Source: Actinomycetales bacterium (lineage in GTDB: Bacteria; Actinomycetota; Actinomycetes; Actinomycetales; Kineosporiaceae). From it: a DNA stretch of 64,000 nt. Where the stretch lies: the NCBI GenBank assembly GCA_012719445.1, contig JAAYAH010000281.1, forward strand, positions 1 to 64,000. The letters are read 5' to 3'. The position numbers were made by a program, and so were the translations under genes. The notes under the pieces were generated by a model. The model saw only the letters and a list, made by a program, of their open reading frames with translations. It searched no databases and was not told where the DNA came from. Below are positions 33,029 to 44,851 of this stretch, in pieces; position 1 is the first letter of the stretch; each line of letters starts with the position of its first letter.

Positions 33029-33069
33029 TTGACGCCCCCCTGCACGGCGCCTACCGTTCACAGTGAACG
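33029..33069 (+). promoter_or_regulatory. Promoter with an overlapping 15-bp palindrome before the second MerR gene
   Basis: TTGACG (33029-33034), a 17-base spacer and TACCGT (33052-33057) form a good primary-sigma promoter. The perfect palindrome CGTTCAC-A-GTGAACG (33055-33069) covers the end of the -10 and the start point, a classic repressor position. It is probably the autoregulatory site of the 33169 regulator. Confidence 0.65.
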
Positions 33070-33168
33070 TCCTCGGTGTGCTCGCACATCCATCGGCTGA
33101 GGTGTCGCAACCCGGTCCGGGGACGGCCTGGGCGTCGAGGGTCGGGGACGACGGAGGTGGAGGTCGGC

Positions 33169-33762
33169 GTGAGCGGGACCGGTGACGCCACGGGACAGGC
33201 CGACTCTCGGCATGTTCCGGTGGGGGCCCAGGGACTGCTCTTCACCGAGGACCTGCCGATGCTCGACGAGCAGGCCGGCTACCGCGGGCCGGTGGCCTGC
33301 CGGGCCGCGGGCATCACCTACCGCAAGCTCGACTACTGGGCCAGGACGGGCCTGGTCGAGCCGAGCGTCCGCCCCGCGGCGGGGTCCGGTTCCCAACGCC
33401 TCTACAGCTTCCAGGACATCCTGGTCCTCAAGGTGGTCAAGCGGCTGCTGGACACCGGGGTCTCCCTGCAGCAGATCCGGGTCGCCGTCGGCCACCTCCG
33501 GGAGCGGGGCGTCGAGGACCTCGCCCAGATCACTCTCATGAGCGACGGGGCGAGCGTCTACGAGTGCACCTCGGCGGACGAGGTGATCGACCTCGTCCAG
33601 GGCGGGCAGGGCGTGTTCGGCATCGCCGTCGGCCGGGTCTGGCGGGAGGTCGAGGGCAGCCTCGCGAAGCTCCCGTCGGAGCGCAGCGACGAGGCGGACG
33701 CGGGGCACGGGGAGCCGACGGACGAGTTGTCCCGGCGGCGCCGGATCCGGGCGACCGGCTGA
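33169..33762 (+). CDS. MerR-type regulator, Rv1830 (McdR)-like
   Basis: 197 residues. The DNA-binding part (about 35-105) is YRGPVACRAAGITYRKLDYW, ARTGLVEPSVRPAAGSGSQR and YSFQDILVLKVVKRLLDTGV; effector-type helices follow (QIRVAVGHLRERGVEDLAQI). The C-terminal part has GQGVFGIAVGRVWREVEGSL and a charged tail. In mycobacteria the orthologue influences cell-cycle genes. The GTG at 33169 lies behind a GGAGGTGGAGG site. Its promoter carries a perfect palindrome over the start point. Confidence 0.85.
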   Translation: MSGTGDATGQADSRHVPVGAQGLLFTEDLPMLDEQAGYRGPVACRAAGITYRKLDYWARTGLVEPSVRPAAGSGSQRLYSFQDILVLKVVKRLLDTGVSLQQIRVAVGHLRERGVEDLAQITLMSDGASVYECTSADEVIDLVQGGQGVFGIAVGRVWREVEGSLAKLPSERSDEADAGHGEPTDELSRRRRIRATG

Positions 33763-33935
33763 GCCGTCCGGCCCGACGATCCCGCACCACAGTCCCGCAC
33801 GACATCGACCCTTCCGGATCCCCGGGGAGTCCTGCGACGCGTCCGTCGACCTCCGTAGCCGGCCGCTGACGCACGGCCGTCACTCCACAGCCGCTGTCCC
33901 AAGGCCGGTGCTCCACGGCCGCCCCGCCGACCGGC

Positions 33936-34745
33936 TCACCGGGTGGGAGCGGTCACCTTCCTGCGGGTCCGCGTGGAGGAGCGCAGCAGCCGCCCGAGGT
34001 GTGACTCGAAGATCCGGGACAGCTCCTGCGCGGCCGAGCCGGGCCAGGAGTGCACCGGCCTGCTGGCCCCCTGCGCCTGCTGGAGGGCACTGCGCTCCGG
34101 GATCGGCGGGGACAGGACCAGCGGTCCGAACATCTCGGACAGCTCCGTCAACCGGTACCGGTGCTCGGGGGAGCGCTCCCGGTACCGGTTGATGAGCACG
34201 CCGAGCGGCTGGACCTCCGGGGCGACGGTCTGCCGGATCTCGTGCACGGCCCGCAGCGCGCGGTCGGCCGCGGTGACCGAGAACAGCGCCGGTTCGGTGA
34301 CGACGACCACCCGGTGCGCCGCGACCAGCCCGGACCGGGTGAGTGCGCCCAACGAGGGCGGGCAGTCCACGAGCACCAGCCGGTACCCCTCGACGAACTC
34401 CAACGCCTCCGTGAGCCGGAACAGCGACCGTTCGCTCGCCCGGCCGTCGAGGTGCGCCACCTCGGAGGACCCTCGCATCACGTCGAGCAGTCCCGGGCGG
34501 TCCTCCGACCATCCGCTCTGAGCGATCGACTCCTCGACCACCCGCCGCCTGGGCGAGGTGAGCACGTCACCGATGTGGAGTTCCTGGTGGACGGCGACGT
34601 CGAGGCCCGTCGTCGCATCGGCCTGGGGGTCCAGGTCGACGACGAGGGTCGGCACGCCCTTGGACAGGGCCGCCGAGGCGAGGCCGAGCACGACGGAGGT
34701 CTTGCCGACCCCGCCCTTCAGGCTGCACACGCTGACGACCAGCAC
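33936..34745 (-). CDS. Orphan ParA-family ATPase
   Basis: 269 residues. The deviant Walker A is SLKGGVGKTSVV with Lys10 and Lys15; Walker A' is LVVDLDPQADATTGLD and Walker B LVLVDCPPSLGAL. This is the ParA/MinD fold that forms ATP-dependent dimers on DNA or membrane to place cargo. No parB gene or parS-like site is adjacent, so it is not the chromosome ParA pair. It sits on the opposite strand between the MerR gene and gcvP, where M. tuberculosis has Rv1831. The GTG at 34745 follows a -10-like TACCGT by six bases with no ribosome site, so the message may be leaderless. A long antisense frame over gcvP runs into this gene and is not real. Confidence 0.85.
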   Translation of the reverse strand: MLVVSVCSLKGGVGKTSVVLGLASAALSKGVPTLVVDLDPQADATTGLDVAVHQELHIGDVLTSPRRRVVEESIAQSGWSEDRPGLLDVMRGSSEVAHLDGRASERSLFRLTEALEFVEGYRLVLVDCPPSLGALTRSGLVAAHRVVVVTEPALFSVTAADRALRAVHEIRQTVAPEVQPLGVLINRYRERSPEHRYRLTELSEMFGPLVLSPPIPERSALQQAQGASRPVHSWPGSAAQELSRIFESHLGRLLRSSTRTRRKVTAPTR

Positions 34746-35036
34746 GATCGAACGGTACCGCCGCCGACCCCCGTCTGCTGGCGCGCATCGCCTGCTACCG
34801 TCGACCCGGCCGGCGAACCCGGGCGGGAGAGCTCCGGACATGGGGTGCCGAAGGGGCGAGACCTCCCGAACCTCCCGGGCCCGAGGGTCCGCGGGTGAGG
34901 CGACTCCGGAGGGCACGCCGGGTCGCCGGGCAGCGGCGAGGCGGGGAGCAGCTCTGCGGGCATGCCGGGCATGCCGGACGTCGGGGCACTGAGCCGTCGG
35001 CGCCCCCGCACCGCACCGACGACCGTGGGAGCCTCC

Positions 35037-37964
<2,928 letters not shown>

Positions 37965-38040
37965 GCCGAAGGGGTGACCGCGCAGGATAGCTCTGCGCAG
38001 CCCTCTGGTCGACTCGTCGTAATTGTGGTTTCTTGCCTGT

Positions 38041-39540
38041 GTGGGCGAGGAGATCGAGGGTGGTTCCTTCTCCCGGAGTCAGCGGCAGCGCTACCGGGAG
38101 AAGGTGCACGGCTGTCTCGAGGTGCTCGCCGAGATGCTCGCCGGGTCCTCCTTCGACGCCGAGGAGCCGCTGACCGGCTGCGAGGTCGAGCTCAACCTCG
38201 TCGACGAGCACTTCCAGCCGTTGCTGCGCAACCTCGCGGTCCTCGAGGAGATCGCCGATCCGGCGTTCCAGACCGAGCTGGGGTCCTACAACATCGAGCT
38301 CAACCTGCCGCCGACGTCGTTCACCGGCAGGGGGCCGCTCGACCTCGAACAGGAGCTGCGGCGGAGCCTGAACGCCGCGGAGGCCAGGGCGAACCGGTGC
38401 GGGGCGCACACGGTCATGGTCGGCATCCTCCCCACCATCACGGCGGAACACCTCGCCGCCGAGGGGTGGATGAGTCCCTCGGCCCGGTACGCGGCTCTCA
38501 ACGCCGCCATCCTCGCCGCCCGGGGGGAGGACATCCCGATCGAGATCTCCGGGACCGAGCGGCTGTCGATCGAGGCGACGACCCTGGCTCCCGAGTCGGC
38601 CTGCACCAGTGCCCAGCTGCACCTCCAGGTCGCGCCGGAGGACTTCGCGAGGACCTGGAACGCCGCCCAGGTCCTCGCCGGTCCGCAGCTCGCCCTCGGC
38701 GCCAACTCGCCGTTCTTCCTCGGCAGACAGCTGTGGCAGGAGACGCGGAGCGAGCTGTTCCTGCAGTCCACCGACACCCGGTCGGTGGAGCTGCGGAACC
38801 AGGGGGTCCGGCCGCGGGTCTGGTTCGGGGAACGGTGGATCACCACCGTGCTCGACCTGTTCGAGGAGAACGTGCGCTACTTCCCGGCCCTGCTGCCGGA
38901 GGTGGACGGGGAGGACCCGCGCACGGTGCACGCCTCCGGGGCCGCGCCGTCGCTGCGCGAGCTGCGGCTGCTCAACGGCACGATCTACCGGTGGAACCGG
39001 CCGGTCTACGACGTCGTGGACGCCAGGCCCCACCTGCGGGTGGAGAACCGGGTCCTGCCCGCCGGCCCGACCGTGCTCGACGTGGTCGCGAACGCCGCCT
39101 TCTTCTATGGGGTGCTGTGGACCCTGCGGTCGGAGGAGTCCCCGATCTGGTCCCGGATGTCGTTCCGGGCGGCGGAGGACAACTTCCACCGGTGTGCCCG
39201 GTGGGGGACCAGGGCGACCGTGCACTGGCCGGGCCTCGGGGAGGTGGGGGTCTGCGACCTCGTCCTGCACCGGCTGCTGCCGATGGCCCACGCCGGCCTG
39301 GAGAGCTGGGGGGTGGCGGCCGAGGCGAGGGAGCGGTACCTCGGGGTCATCGAGGCGAGGGCACGGACCGGTCGGAACGGTGCGTGGTGGCAGGCGGCGA
39401 CGGTCCGAGCCCTCGAGGCGGCGGGAACCGACCGGCCCACGGCCCTGCGGCGGATGCTGCGTCACTACTGCCAGGCGATGCACAGCAACGAACCTGTACA
39501 TACCTGGCAGGTTCCCGCGAGTCGGGTCCTCGGTCCTTGA
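38041..39540 (+). CDS. Glutamate--cysteine-ligase-like carboxylate-amine ligase
   Basis: 499 residues. The fold markers are GCEVELNLVDE (the acidic metal/ATP pair), LGSYNIELNLPPTSFTG, NSPFFLGRQLWQETRSELFL and the C-terminal MRHYCQAMHSNEPVHTW-like end. This is the long actinobacterial branch of the GCS family; it may make gamma-glutamyl peptides, but mycothiol-using actinomycetes lack glutathione and the true substrate is unknown. A TAATTG -10-like box lies about 15 bases before the GTG at 38041, there is no ribosome site, and the start is therefore probably leaderless. A TTG at 38023 is less likely. It ends 105 bases before the TrpB2 gene. Confidence 0.8.
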   Translation: MGEEIEGGSFSRSQRQRYREKVHGCLEVLAEMLAGSSFDAEEPLTGCEVELNLVDEHFQPLLRNLAVLEEIADPAFQTELGSYNIELNLPPTSFTGRGPLDLEQELRRSLNAAEARANRCGAHTVMVGILPTITAEHLAAEGWMSPSARYAALNAAILAARGEDIPIEISGTERLSIEATTLAPESACTSAQLHLQVAPEDFARTWNAAQVLAGPQLALGANSPFFLGRQLWQETRSELFLQSTDTRSVELRNQGVRPRVWFGERWITTVLDLFEENVRYFPALLPEVDGEDPRTVHASGAAPSLRELRLLNGTIYRWNRPVYDVVDARPHLRVENRVLPAGPTVLDVVANAAFFYGVLWTLRSEESPIWSRMSFRAAEDNFHRCARWGTRATVHWPGLGEVGVCDLVLHRLLPMAHAGLESWGVAAEARERYLGVIEARARTGRNGAWWQAATVRALEAAGTDRPTALRRMLRHYCQAMHSNEPVHTWQVPASRVLGP

Positions 39541-39645
39541 CCAGAGGTGGGTCTCTGCCTGCAATCATGAGCCGACGACCCCGCACGGCCCGTGGGGTCG
39601 GCTGGTCCAGGCGCCTGCCTGCCTGCCTCGTCGAAGGAGATCGCG

Positions 39646-41016
39646 TTGGCCGAGCTGCCTCGTCACAAGGTACTGCTGGACGAGTCGGACATCCCGACCC
39701 GGTGGTACAACATCATTCCGGATCTGCCGACACCACCCCCGCCGCCGCTGCACCCGGGCACGGGGCAGCCGGTCGGGCCGGAGGACCTCGCGCCGCTCTT
39801 CCCGGAGCAGCTCATCCTCCAGGAGGTGACCGCGGACCGGTACGTGGAGATCCCGGGTGAGGTGCTCGACGTCTACCGTCTCTGGCGCCCGGCGCCGCTG
39901 TACCGGGCGCACGGGCTGGAGAAGGCCCTCGGCACGCCGGCGCGGATCTACTACAAGTACGAGGGCGTGTCCCCGGCCGGTTCGCACAAGCCGAACACCT
40001 CCGTCCCGCAGGCGTACTACAACGCCAAGGCCGGGGTCAGGAAGCTGACGACGGAGACCGGCGCCGGCCAGTGGGGGACCGCGCTGTCCTTCGCCTGCTC
40101 GATCTACGGCCTGGAGTGCGAGGTCTGGCAGGTCGGGGCGACGTACGACCAGAAGCCCTACCGGCGGATGATGATGGAGATCTTCGGTGCCTCGGTGCAC
40201 CGGTCGCCGTCCGAGGTCACCCAGAGCGGCAAGGCCATCCTCGCCGAGCGGGCCGACCATCCCGGCTCCCTCGGGATCGCCATCAGCGAGGCCGTCGAGG
40301 TCGCCGCAGGGGACCCCGAGGCCCGCTACGCCCTCGGCAGCGTGCTCAACCACGTCCTGCTGCACCAGACGGTCATCGGCGAGGAGACGCTGCTCCAGTT
40401 CGCGAAGATCGGTGAGGTCCCGGACGTCCTCGTCGGTTGCGTCGGCGGCGGGTCCAACTTCGCCGGGCTGGCCTTCCCGTTCCTGCGGGAGAAGCTGGCC
40501 GGCCGGATGTCGCCCGTCGTCCGGGCCGTCGAGCCGACCTCGTGCCCGTCGTTGACCAAGGGCAAGTACGCCTACGACTTCGGCGACACGGCCGGGCTCA
40601 CCCCGCTGCTGAAGATGCACACCCTCGGCCACGGGTTCGTCCCCGACCCCATCCACGCCGGTGGGCTGCGCTACCACGGCATGGCACCGCTGCTGTCGCA
40701 CGTCCACGACCTGGGCATGATCGAGGCTCTCGCCGTCCCGCAGTCCGAGTGCTTCGTCGCGGCGATCCAGTTCGCGAGGGCCGAGGGCATCGTGGCCGCA
40801 CCGGAGTCCTCGCACGCCCTCGCCGCGTGCATCCGCGAGGCGTTGGCCTGCAAGGAGACGGGGGAGGAGCGGGTCATCCTCGCCGCGCTCTCCGGGCACG
40901 GGCACCTGGACATGCCGTCCTACCAGGCGTATCTGACCGGTGCCATCAGCGACGAGGTGATCACCGAGGACCGATTCACCGCCTCGCTGGCCGAGTTGCC
41001 GGAGATCCAGGGCTGA
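39646..41016 (+). CDS. TrpB2-type (TrpB-like) pyridoxal-phosphate synthase
   Basis: 456 residues, the longer TrpB2 class. The PLP lysine is Lys115 in [11 protein letters not shown], and the phosphate-binding loop is [15 protein letters not shown]. The N-terminal extension ([20 protein letters not shown]) is typical for the class. Members can make tryptophan from indole and serine and may serve as indole salvage enzymes. No trpA or other trp gene is adjacent. AAGGAG sits six bases before a TTG start at 39646, which fits better than an upstream GTG at 39592. A long nested hairpin terminates the gene. Confidence 0.88.
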   Translation: MAELPRHKVLLDESDIPTRWYNIIPDLPTPPPPPLHPGTGQPVGPEDLAPLFPEQLILQEVTADRYVEIPGEVLDVYRLWRPAPLYRAHGLEKALGTPARIYYKYEGVSPAGSHKPNTSVPQAYYNAKAGVRKLTTETGAGQWGTALSFACSIYGLECEVWQVGATYDQKPYRRMMMEIFGASVHRSPSEVTQSGKAILAERADHPGSLGIAISEAVEVAAGDPEARYALGSVLNHVLLHQTVIGEETLLQFAKIGEVPDVLVGCVGGGSNFAGLAFPFLREKLAGRMSPVVRAVEPTSCPSLTKGKYAYDFGDTAGLTPLLKMHTLGHGFVPDPIHAGGLRYHGMAPLLSHVHDLGMIEALAVPQSECFVAAIQFARAEGIVAAPESSHALAACIREALACKETGEERVILAALSGHGHLDMPSYQAYLTGAISDEVITEDRFTASLAELPEIQG

Positions 41017-41025
41017 CAGCTGTCC

Positions 41026-41087
41026 CGAGGGCCCTCCCGACGGTGTCCCGGTCCACCCCGGTGGACCGGTCCGGGGGAGGGCCCTCG
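41026..41087 (+). terminator. Nested hairpin terminator after the TrpB2 gene
   Basis: An outer 13-base-pair stem (CGAGGGCCCTCCC, 41026-41038, with its complement 41075-41087) encloses a second hairpin made of CCGGTCCACC and GGTGGACCGG. It begins ten bases after the stop codon. Confidence 0.75.
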
Positions 41088-41311
41088 TCCATCCCGGTGG
41101 CCGAGAGCCGGAGCCCGGTGACCGAGAGCGTGACCGAGACCCCAGTCGCACCCGTGCACCCCGTCGCGCCCTTCGCGAGTCCCTGCCGGATCACCCTCGC
41201 ACGCATCCCCGGGGATCCCTTTGTGGTGTTCCGTCCTTACCAACCCTTGCACCGGACAGTACGGTCGATGCACGGACAGTGCGCTGGGCATCACAACCGG
41301 GAGGAGCCGAC

Positions 41312-41839
41312 GTGGTCACGGTGCGACGTCACGACGCCGACGCGTTCTCCGTCGTCGGCAGCAGGACCTGGATCCCCGGCCAGGACAGCGAGCCCTTCTT
41401 CAGGTTCTGGGAGGAGTGCCGCCAGGACGGGACCCTCGACCGCCTGGAACAGATCCGGGGGCCGAGTCCCGGCCCCGTGACCGGCGGCGTGCTCCTCGGG
41501 GTGTCCCGGGTCGAGCGGCGTCCGCGGGTCCGGCGGTTCTTCTACTACATCGGCGTCGAGGTGGCGCCGGAGTCCGGGGATCACGAGGTCCAGGGCACCC
41601 ACGGCGCGGGGCTGGAGAGGTTCGTCGTTCCCGCGGCGTCCTGGGCCGTGTTCGGCGAGCGGGGCCGGATGCCGGACGTGCTGGTCGAGTGCGAGATGTA
41701 CGCCTTCGAGGAGTGGCTGCCCGAGTCCGGGCTCAGCCACGCGATGGCTCCCGAGCTCGAGGTCTACCTGCCGACCGGTCCGGAGCCGGAGGAGGCCGGT
41801 ATTCCGGTCGAGTTCTGGCTGCCGGTCACCCCGAAGTAG
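41312..41839 (+). CDS. GyrI-like small-molecule-binding domain protein
   Basis: 175 residues. It resembles the effector-binding domain of AraC-type regulators and integron-linked Cass2 proteins, without a DNA-binding part: VTGGVLLGVSRV strand, RRFFYYIGVEV, then FVVPAASWAVFGERG and the terminal YLPTGPEPEEAGIPVEFWLPV. Such stand-alone proteins bind hydrophobic or cationic compounds; drug binding is possible but not shown. GGGAGGAG lies about six bases before the GTG at 41312. A weak promoter (TTACCA, 17 bases, TACGGT) can be drawn about 70 bases upstream. Confidence 0.75.
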   Translation: MVTVRRHDADAFSVVGSRTWIPGQDSEPFFRFWEECRQDGTLDRLEQIRGPSPGPVTGGVLLGVSRVERRPRVRRFFYYIGVEVAPESGDHEVQGTHGAGLERFVVPAASWAVFGERGRMPDVLVECEMYAFEEWLPESGLSHAMAPELEVYLPTGPEPEEAGIPVEFWLPVTPK

Positions 41840-41900
41840 GCATATCCCCCCAGATCGGATGGCGATCGGGTGTGGTCCGCCCCCGGCTCCCGAGCCGGGA

Positions 41901-41944
41901 TTGACATCTCGTGCCGACGGGTCACGATGGACCGACGGGTCACG
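41901..41944 (+). promoter_or_regulatory. Promoter with two 13-bp direct repeats before the PilZ-like gene
   Basis: TTGACA at 41901-41906 is followed at 16 bases by a poor -10 (CACGAT). Two exact copies of CCGACGGGTCACG (41914-41926 and 41932-41944) with an 18-base period cover the spacer, -10 and start region, suggesting a regulator that binds same-face direct repeats. Confidence 0.4.
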
Positions 41945-42100
41945 TGAAGAGGGGTCCCGGCGGGCGTCACGGTCGACGCGCCCCCGGCGGGGCTCCGGCC
42001 GAACGGGTGACCGGCGGGAACCGGCCATCGGTTGACCGCTGGTGATGCCGAGACCAGAAGGGACTCCTGGGTCAGCAGGGTGGCTCCCGATGGAGGTGTC

Positions 42101-42739
42101 ATGGCGGTGGTGGCGGCCGGCAGCGGCCTGGTGCTGCGGGTCGGCGAGAAGCGGGTCGCCCTGCGGGCCCTCCGGGAGGTCGAGCTCGAGGGGGACTGGT
42201 ACATCCCCGTGCTCGCCGGTGCGCCGGCCCTGACCTGGGGCGGGGGGACGGCCGAGGTGGCCACCGACACCGGGCAGATCAGCCTGGACGCCCACCTGTC
42301 GGTCACCGACGGCATGCTCGTGCTGCGCCCCGGTCCGTCGACCCGGCAGGTCGCGGTCCAGCGCCGGCAGGACGTCCGCGCTCCGGTCGCGCTCCCGCTG
42401 CGCGGGGTCGTGGTCACCGGACAGGCCCGGTCGGGGCTCGACCACATCGCGCTCGACGGCACCACCGTCACCGTCTCCGGGGGAGGGATCGAGGCGGAGA
42501 TCGACCTCGCCACGCCCCGGCTCCCGGTCGGCACGGCCGTCTTCGTCGAGCTGAGGCTCCCCGACGACGCGGTGGTCCCGGCGGTCCTCGCGGTGGTGGA
42601 GCACCGTCCCCGCCGGTTCCGGGGACGGTTCGTCGACATCGCCGCCGCTGACCGGGAGCGGCTCGTCCGGCTCGTCTTCGAACAGGAGCGACGGACCCTC
42701 GCCCACCGCCCGCGCTGCCGGGACCTGGGCGCCCCCTGA
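42101..42739 (+). CDS. PilZ-like protein, possible cyclic-di-GMP binder
   Basis: 212 residues. An N-terminal YcgR-like beta domain (about 5-85) is followed by the PilZ start RRQDVRAP (R-x3-R type) near residue 93 and a SGGGIEAEIDL turn near 134. The second PilZ motif normally reads (D/N)xSxxG; here the acidic or Asn position is Thr (TVSGGG), so nucleotide binding may be weakened. Such proteins couple cyclic-di-GMP to polysaccharide synthesis or surface behaviour. No flagellar genes are present. GGAGG lies four bases before the ATG at 42101. The gene converges with the VWA gene, with a weak shared hairpin between them. Confidence 0.75.
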   Translation: MAVVAAGSGLVLRVGEKRVALRALREVELEGDWYIPVLAGAPALTWGGGTAEVATDTGQISLDAHLSVTDGMLVLRPGPSTRQVAVQRRQDVRAPVALPLRGVVVTGQARSGLDHIALDGTTVTVSGGGIEAEIDLATPRLPVGTAVFVELRLPDDAVVPAVLAVVEHRPRRFRGRFVDIAAADRERLVRLVFEQERRTLAHRPRCRDLGAP

Positions 42740-42764
42740 GTCGCGTCCCCGGGGCAACGCCGAT

Positions 42765-42782
42765 CCCGGAGCGCCTTCCGGG
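42765..42782. terminator. Weak bidirectional hairpin between the PilZ-like and VWA genes
   Basis: CCCGGA and TCCGGG form a 6-base-pair stem with a 6-base loop in the 43-base gap between two convergent genes. Confidence 0.3.
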
Positions 42783-44501
42783 TCAGGTCCGCGAGCTCAG
42801 CGCGTCGAAGAGGACCTCCTCCAGTTCGTCCGGCTCCGTCGCCTGGTGGTGGCTCCCGTTCGGGGTGGCCTCGGCGATGCGGCGGAGCGCGTCCATGTCC
42901 GCGCCCTTGCCCATGCCCACGGCGATGATCCTGATCGGCTCGCTACCGCCGGACGCCTCCTCGAGCTGGTCCTCCAGCTCGTCGAGGGAGATGCCCCGTG
43001 ACTCCTCGTTGGTCCCGTCGGTGAGCAGGACGACGACGTTCTCCGACCCCGCGTCGTACCCCTCCCGCATGTGCTCGACGGCACCGAGCACCGTGTCGTA
43101 GACGGCGGTTCCGCCGCTGCGCAGGGAATCGGGGAGCCCGTCGAACAGGTCGGTGAGGCGTTGGCGATGCGTTCCGCCACCGTCGGAGGCGTCGAGCCGG
43201 TCGACGGGGGCGAGCTCGGTCCAGTCCCGGCCGTCCTCCAGTCGGGAGGCGAAGGCCCAGGCGCCCATGGAGTCCTGGTCGGTGAGCAGGGTGAGAGCGC
43301 CCTTCGCGGCGTCGCGGACCAGGCTGATGCGGTCCCGGTCCTCGTCCACCCGAGCGCTCATGGATGTGGAGATGTCGACGAGCACGAGCATCCGGGTCGG
43401 CTCGGCCAGCTCGTTGATCTGGTCGGTCAGCGCCGCGAGATCGGTGGCTGAGTACAGGGGGATGAGCTGGTTGCTCTGCTGGGGCACGTCCTGCCCGTCG
43501 GGGCGGGTGCCCTTCTCGTCATGGAAGCCGTGCGAGCGGATGATCTCGTCGGCTCGCGAGCCGGTGAGCTGGTCGAGCACGGCGGCCACCGCCCGCCGGT
43601 GCTGTTCGGGCCAGTGCGACGAGGCGACGGTGAGCAGCGGGTAGTCGAGCGACGGCGACCCGTCGGAGGGGAAGACCGTGGCGACCGCGGTGGCCATGCT
43701 CGCCCGGTTGGCGGCGAGGACCTTCTGCTCCGTCGTCGGGACCACGGGGGAGTCCGGGCCTCCCTCGACGATGGCGGTCAGCGCCTCCTCGTCGGAGTCG
43801 TGCTCGCCTCGACTGGCGGCGACCAGGGCCGAGGCCAGGGCGCGGCTCCCGTCGGGGACGTCGGCGGCGGACCGGCGAATGGTCAGCAGGGCGCTGAGGC
43901 CCTCGGCGGTGGAGGTGAGGTCGGGGACGGCGACCTGCCTGACGCCGCTGAGGGCCGTGGCCCAGGGCGGTGGGGTCCCGGCCCAGCCGAGGTCGGTCAC
44001 GGTCTCCACGCTGCCGGCGATGACCAGGGGAGAGGTCGCCAGCGTCCGGACCTTCGCCACCGAGAGGTTCTCTGCCCTGGCCACCCACAGGGACGAGTCG
44101 GGGATCCACAGGTCGGGCCAGCGGTCGGTGGGCAGCACCGTCGCACTGGCGATGGTCTGCACCGGGTCCTGCCCCCTGACCTCGACGGCGATGCACGACG
44201 ATCCGAGTTCCCTGCCCTGCACGGGCTCGACGATGGCGGTGACGGCGGGACGGATCTCCGGTGCGGTGACGATCTCGAGGGGGATCGGGGTGCAGTCCTG
44301 CCGGAACGGCCACGGCACGAAGCCGGGGACGACACGGGGCTGTACGGCGGCGACCAGGAGGAGCAGGAGCACGGCTCCGCCCGCGCAGAGCGCGACCAGC
44401 GGCCCGCGTTGGTGGGCTGCGCTCCGCCAGGTCCAGCCTCGACCGCGGTCCGGGCCCTGACCTGGCCCGAGACCGGCGTCGGCGTCCGCATGCCGCCCCA
44501 C
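42783..44501 (-). CDS. Membrane-anchored substrate-binding and von Willebrand A domain protein
   Basis: 572 residues. A cytoplasmic Asp/Gly/Arg-rich start is followed by one membrane helix (about 34-52, LVALCAGGAVLLLLLVAAV). An extracellular solute-binding-like domain follows (about 70-330, starting PIPLEIVTAPEIRPAVTAIV, with DRWPDLWIPDSSLWV). The C-terminal VWA domain (about 365-572) has a complete MIDAS start LVDISTSMS and VVVLLTDGTNEE. It should bind a ligand or protein outside the cell in a metal-dependent way; the family has no assigned job. AGGAGGGTGAC directly precedes the GTG at 44501. Confidence 0.85.
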   Translation of the reverse strand: MGRHADADAGLGPGQGPDRGRGWTWRSAAHQRGPLVALCAGGAVLLLLLVAAVQPRVVPGFVPWPFRQDCTPIPLEIVTAPEIRPAVTAIVEPVQGRELGSSCIAVEVRGQDPVQTIASATVLPTDRWPDLWIPDSSLWVARAENLSVAKVRTLATSPLVIAGSVETVTDLGWAGTPPPWATALSGVRQVAVPDLTSTAEGLSALLTIRRSAADVPDGSRALASALVAASRGEHDSDEEALTAIVEGGPDSPVVPTTEQKVLAANRASMATAVATVFPSDGSPSLDYPLLTVASSHWPEQHRRAVAAVLDQLTGSRADEIIRSHGFHDEKGTRPDGQDVPQQSNQLIPLYSATDLAALTDQINELAEPTRMLVLVDISTSMSARVDEDRDRISLVRDAAKGALTLLTDQDSMGAWAFASRLEDGRDWTELAPVDRLDASDGGGTHRQRLTDLFDGLPDSLRSGGTAVYDTVLGAVEHMREGYDAGSENVVVLLTDGTNEESRGISLDELEDQLEEASGGSEPIRIIAVGMGKGADMDALRRIAEATPNGSHHQATEPDELEEVLFDALSSRT

Positions 44502-44851
44502 GTCACCCTCCTGAGCGCCGATGGGGAGTTACCGGAGGGCGCTCCGGCGTCGATCAAGCTAGCGAAACGTGTGTAACGGTGGAGGTGAAGCGCGTTTCCT
44601 GAAGGGGTTACGTCAGCGAAGAGTACCCACACGGTCCTGGTCATGGGAATGCCTGTCACTCTCCGTAGTGAGCGCAGGGTGAGCCGGGAAGAATCCGCTG
44701 TCCGGGCCGTTGTTCCGACCGTTGTCGGAACATTCCGTGACGATGCCGGGGGAGACGTCCTGATCGGCGGTCGAGCACGGCGGGGCACCGCCCCCGGACT
44801 CCGCACCGGTGGCCTTTGTCCGGGGGAGCGGCGCCGGGTGCCGGGACGACG
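44502..44851. other. Intergenic region between the GNAT and VWA genes
   Basis: No gene is supported on either strand. It contains one clear inverted repeat (44711-44732), either the end of the GNAT transcript or an operator, and a looser GTAAC/GTTAC pair near 44574-44609 in front of the VWA gene. Confidence 0.45.
44711..44732. terminator. Hairpin TGTTCCGAC-CGTT-GTCGGAACA
   Basis: A perfect 9-base-pair stem with a 4-base loop, about 120 bases past the GNAT stop. It has no T-run and could equally be an operator for the VWA gene. Confidence 0.4.
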
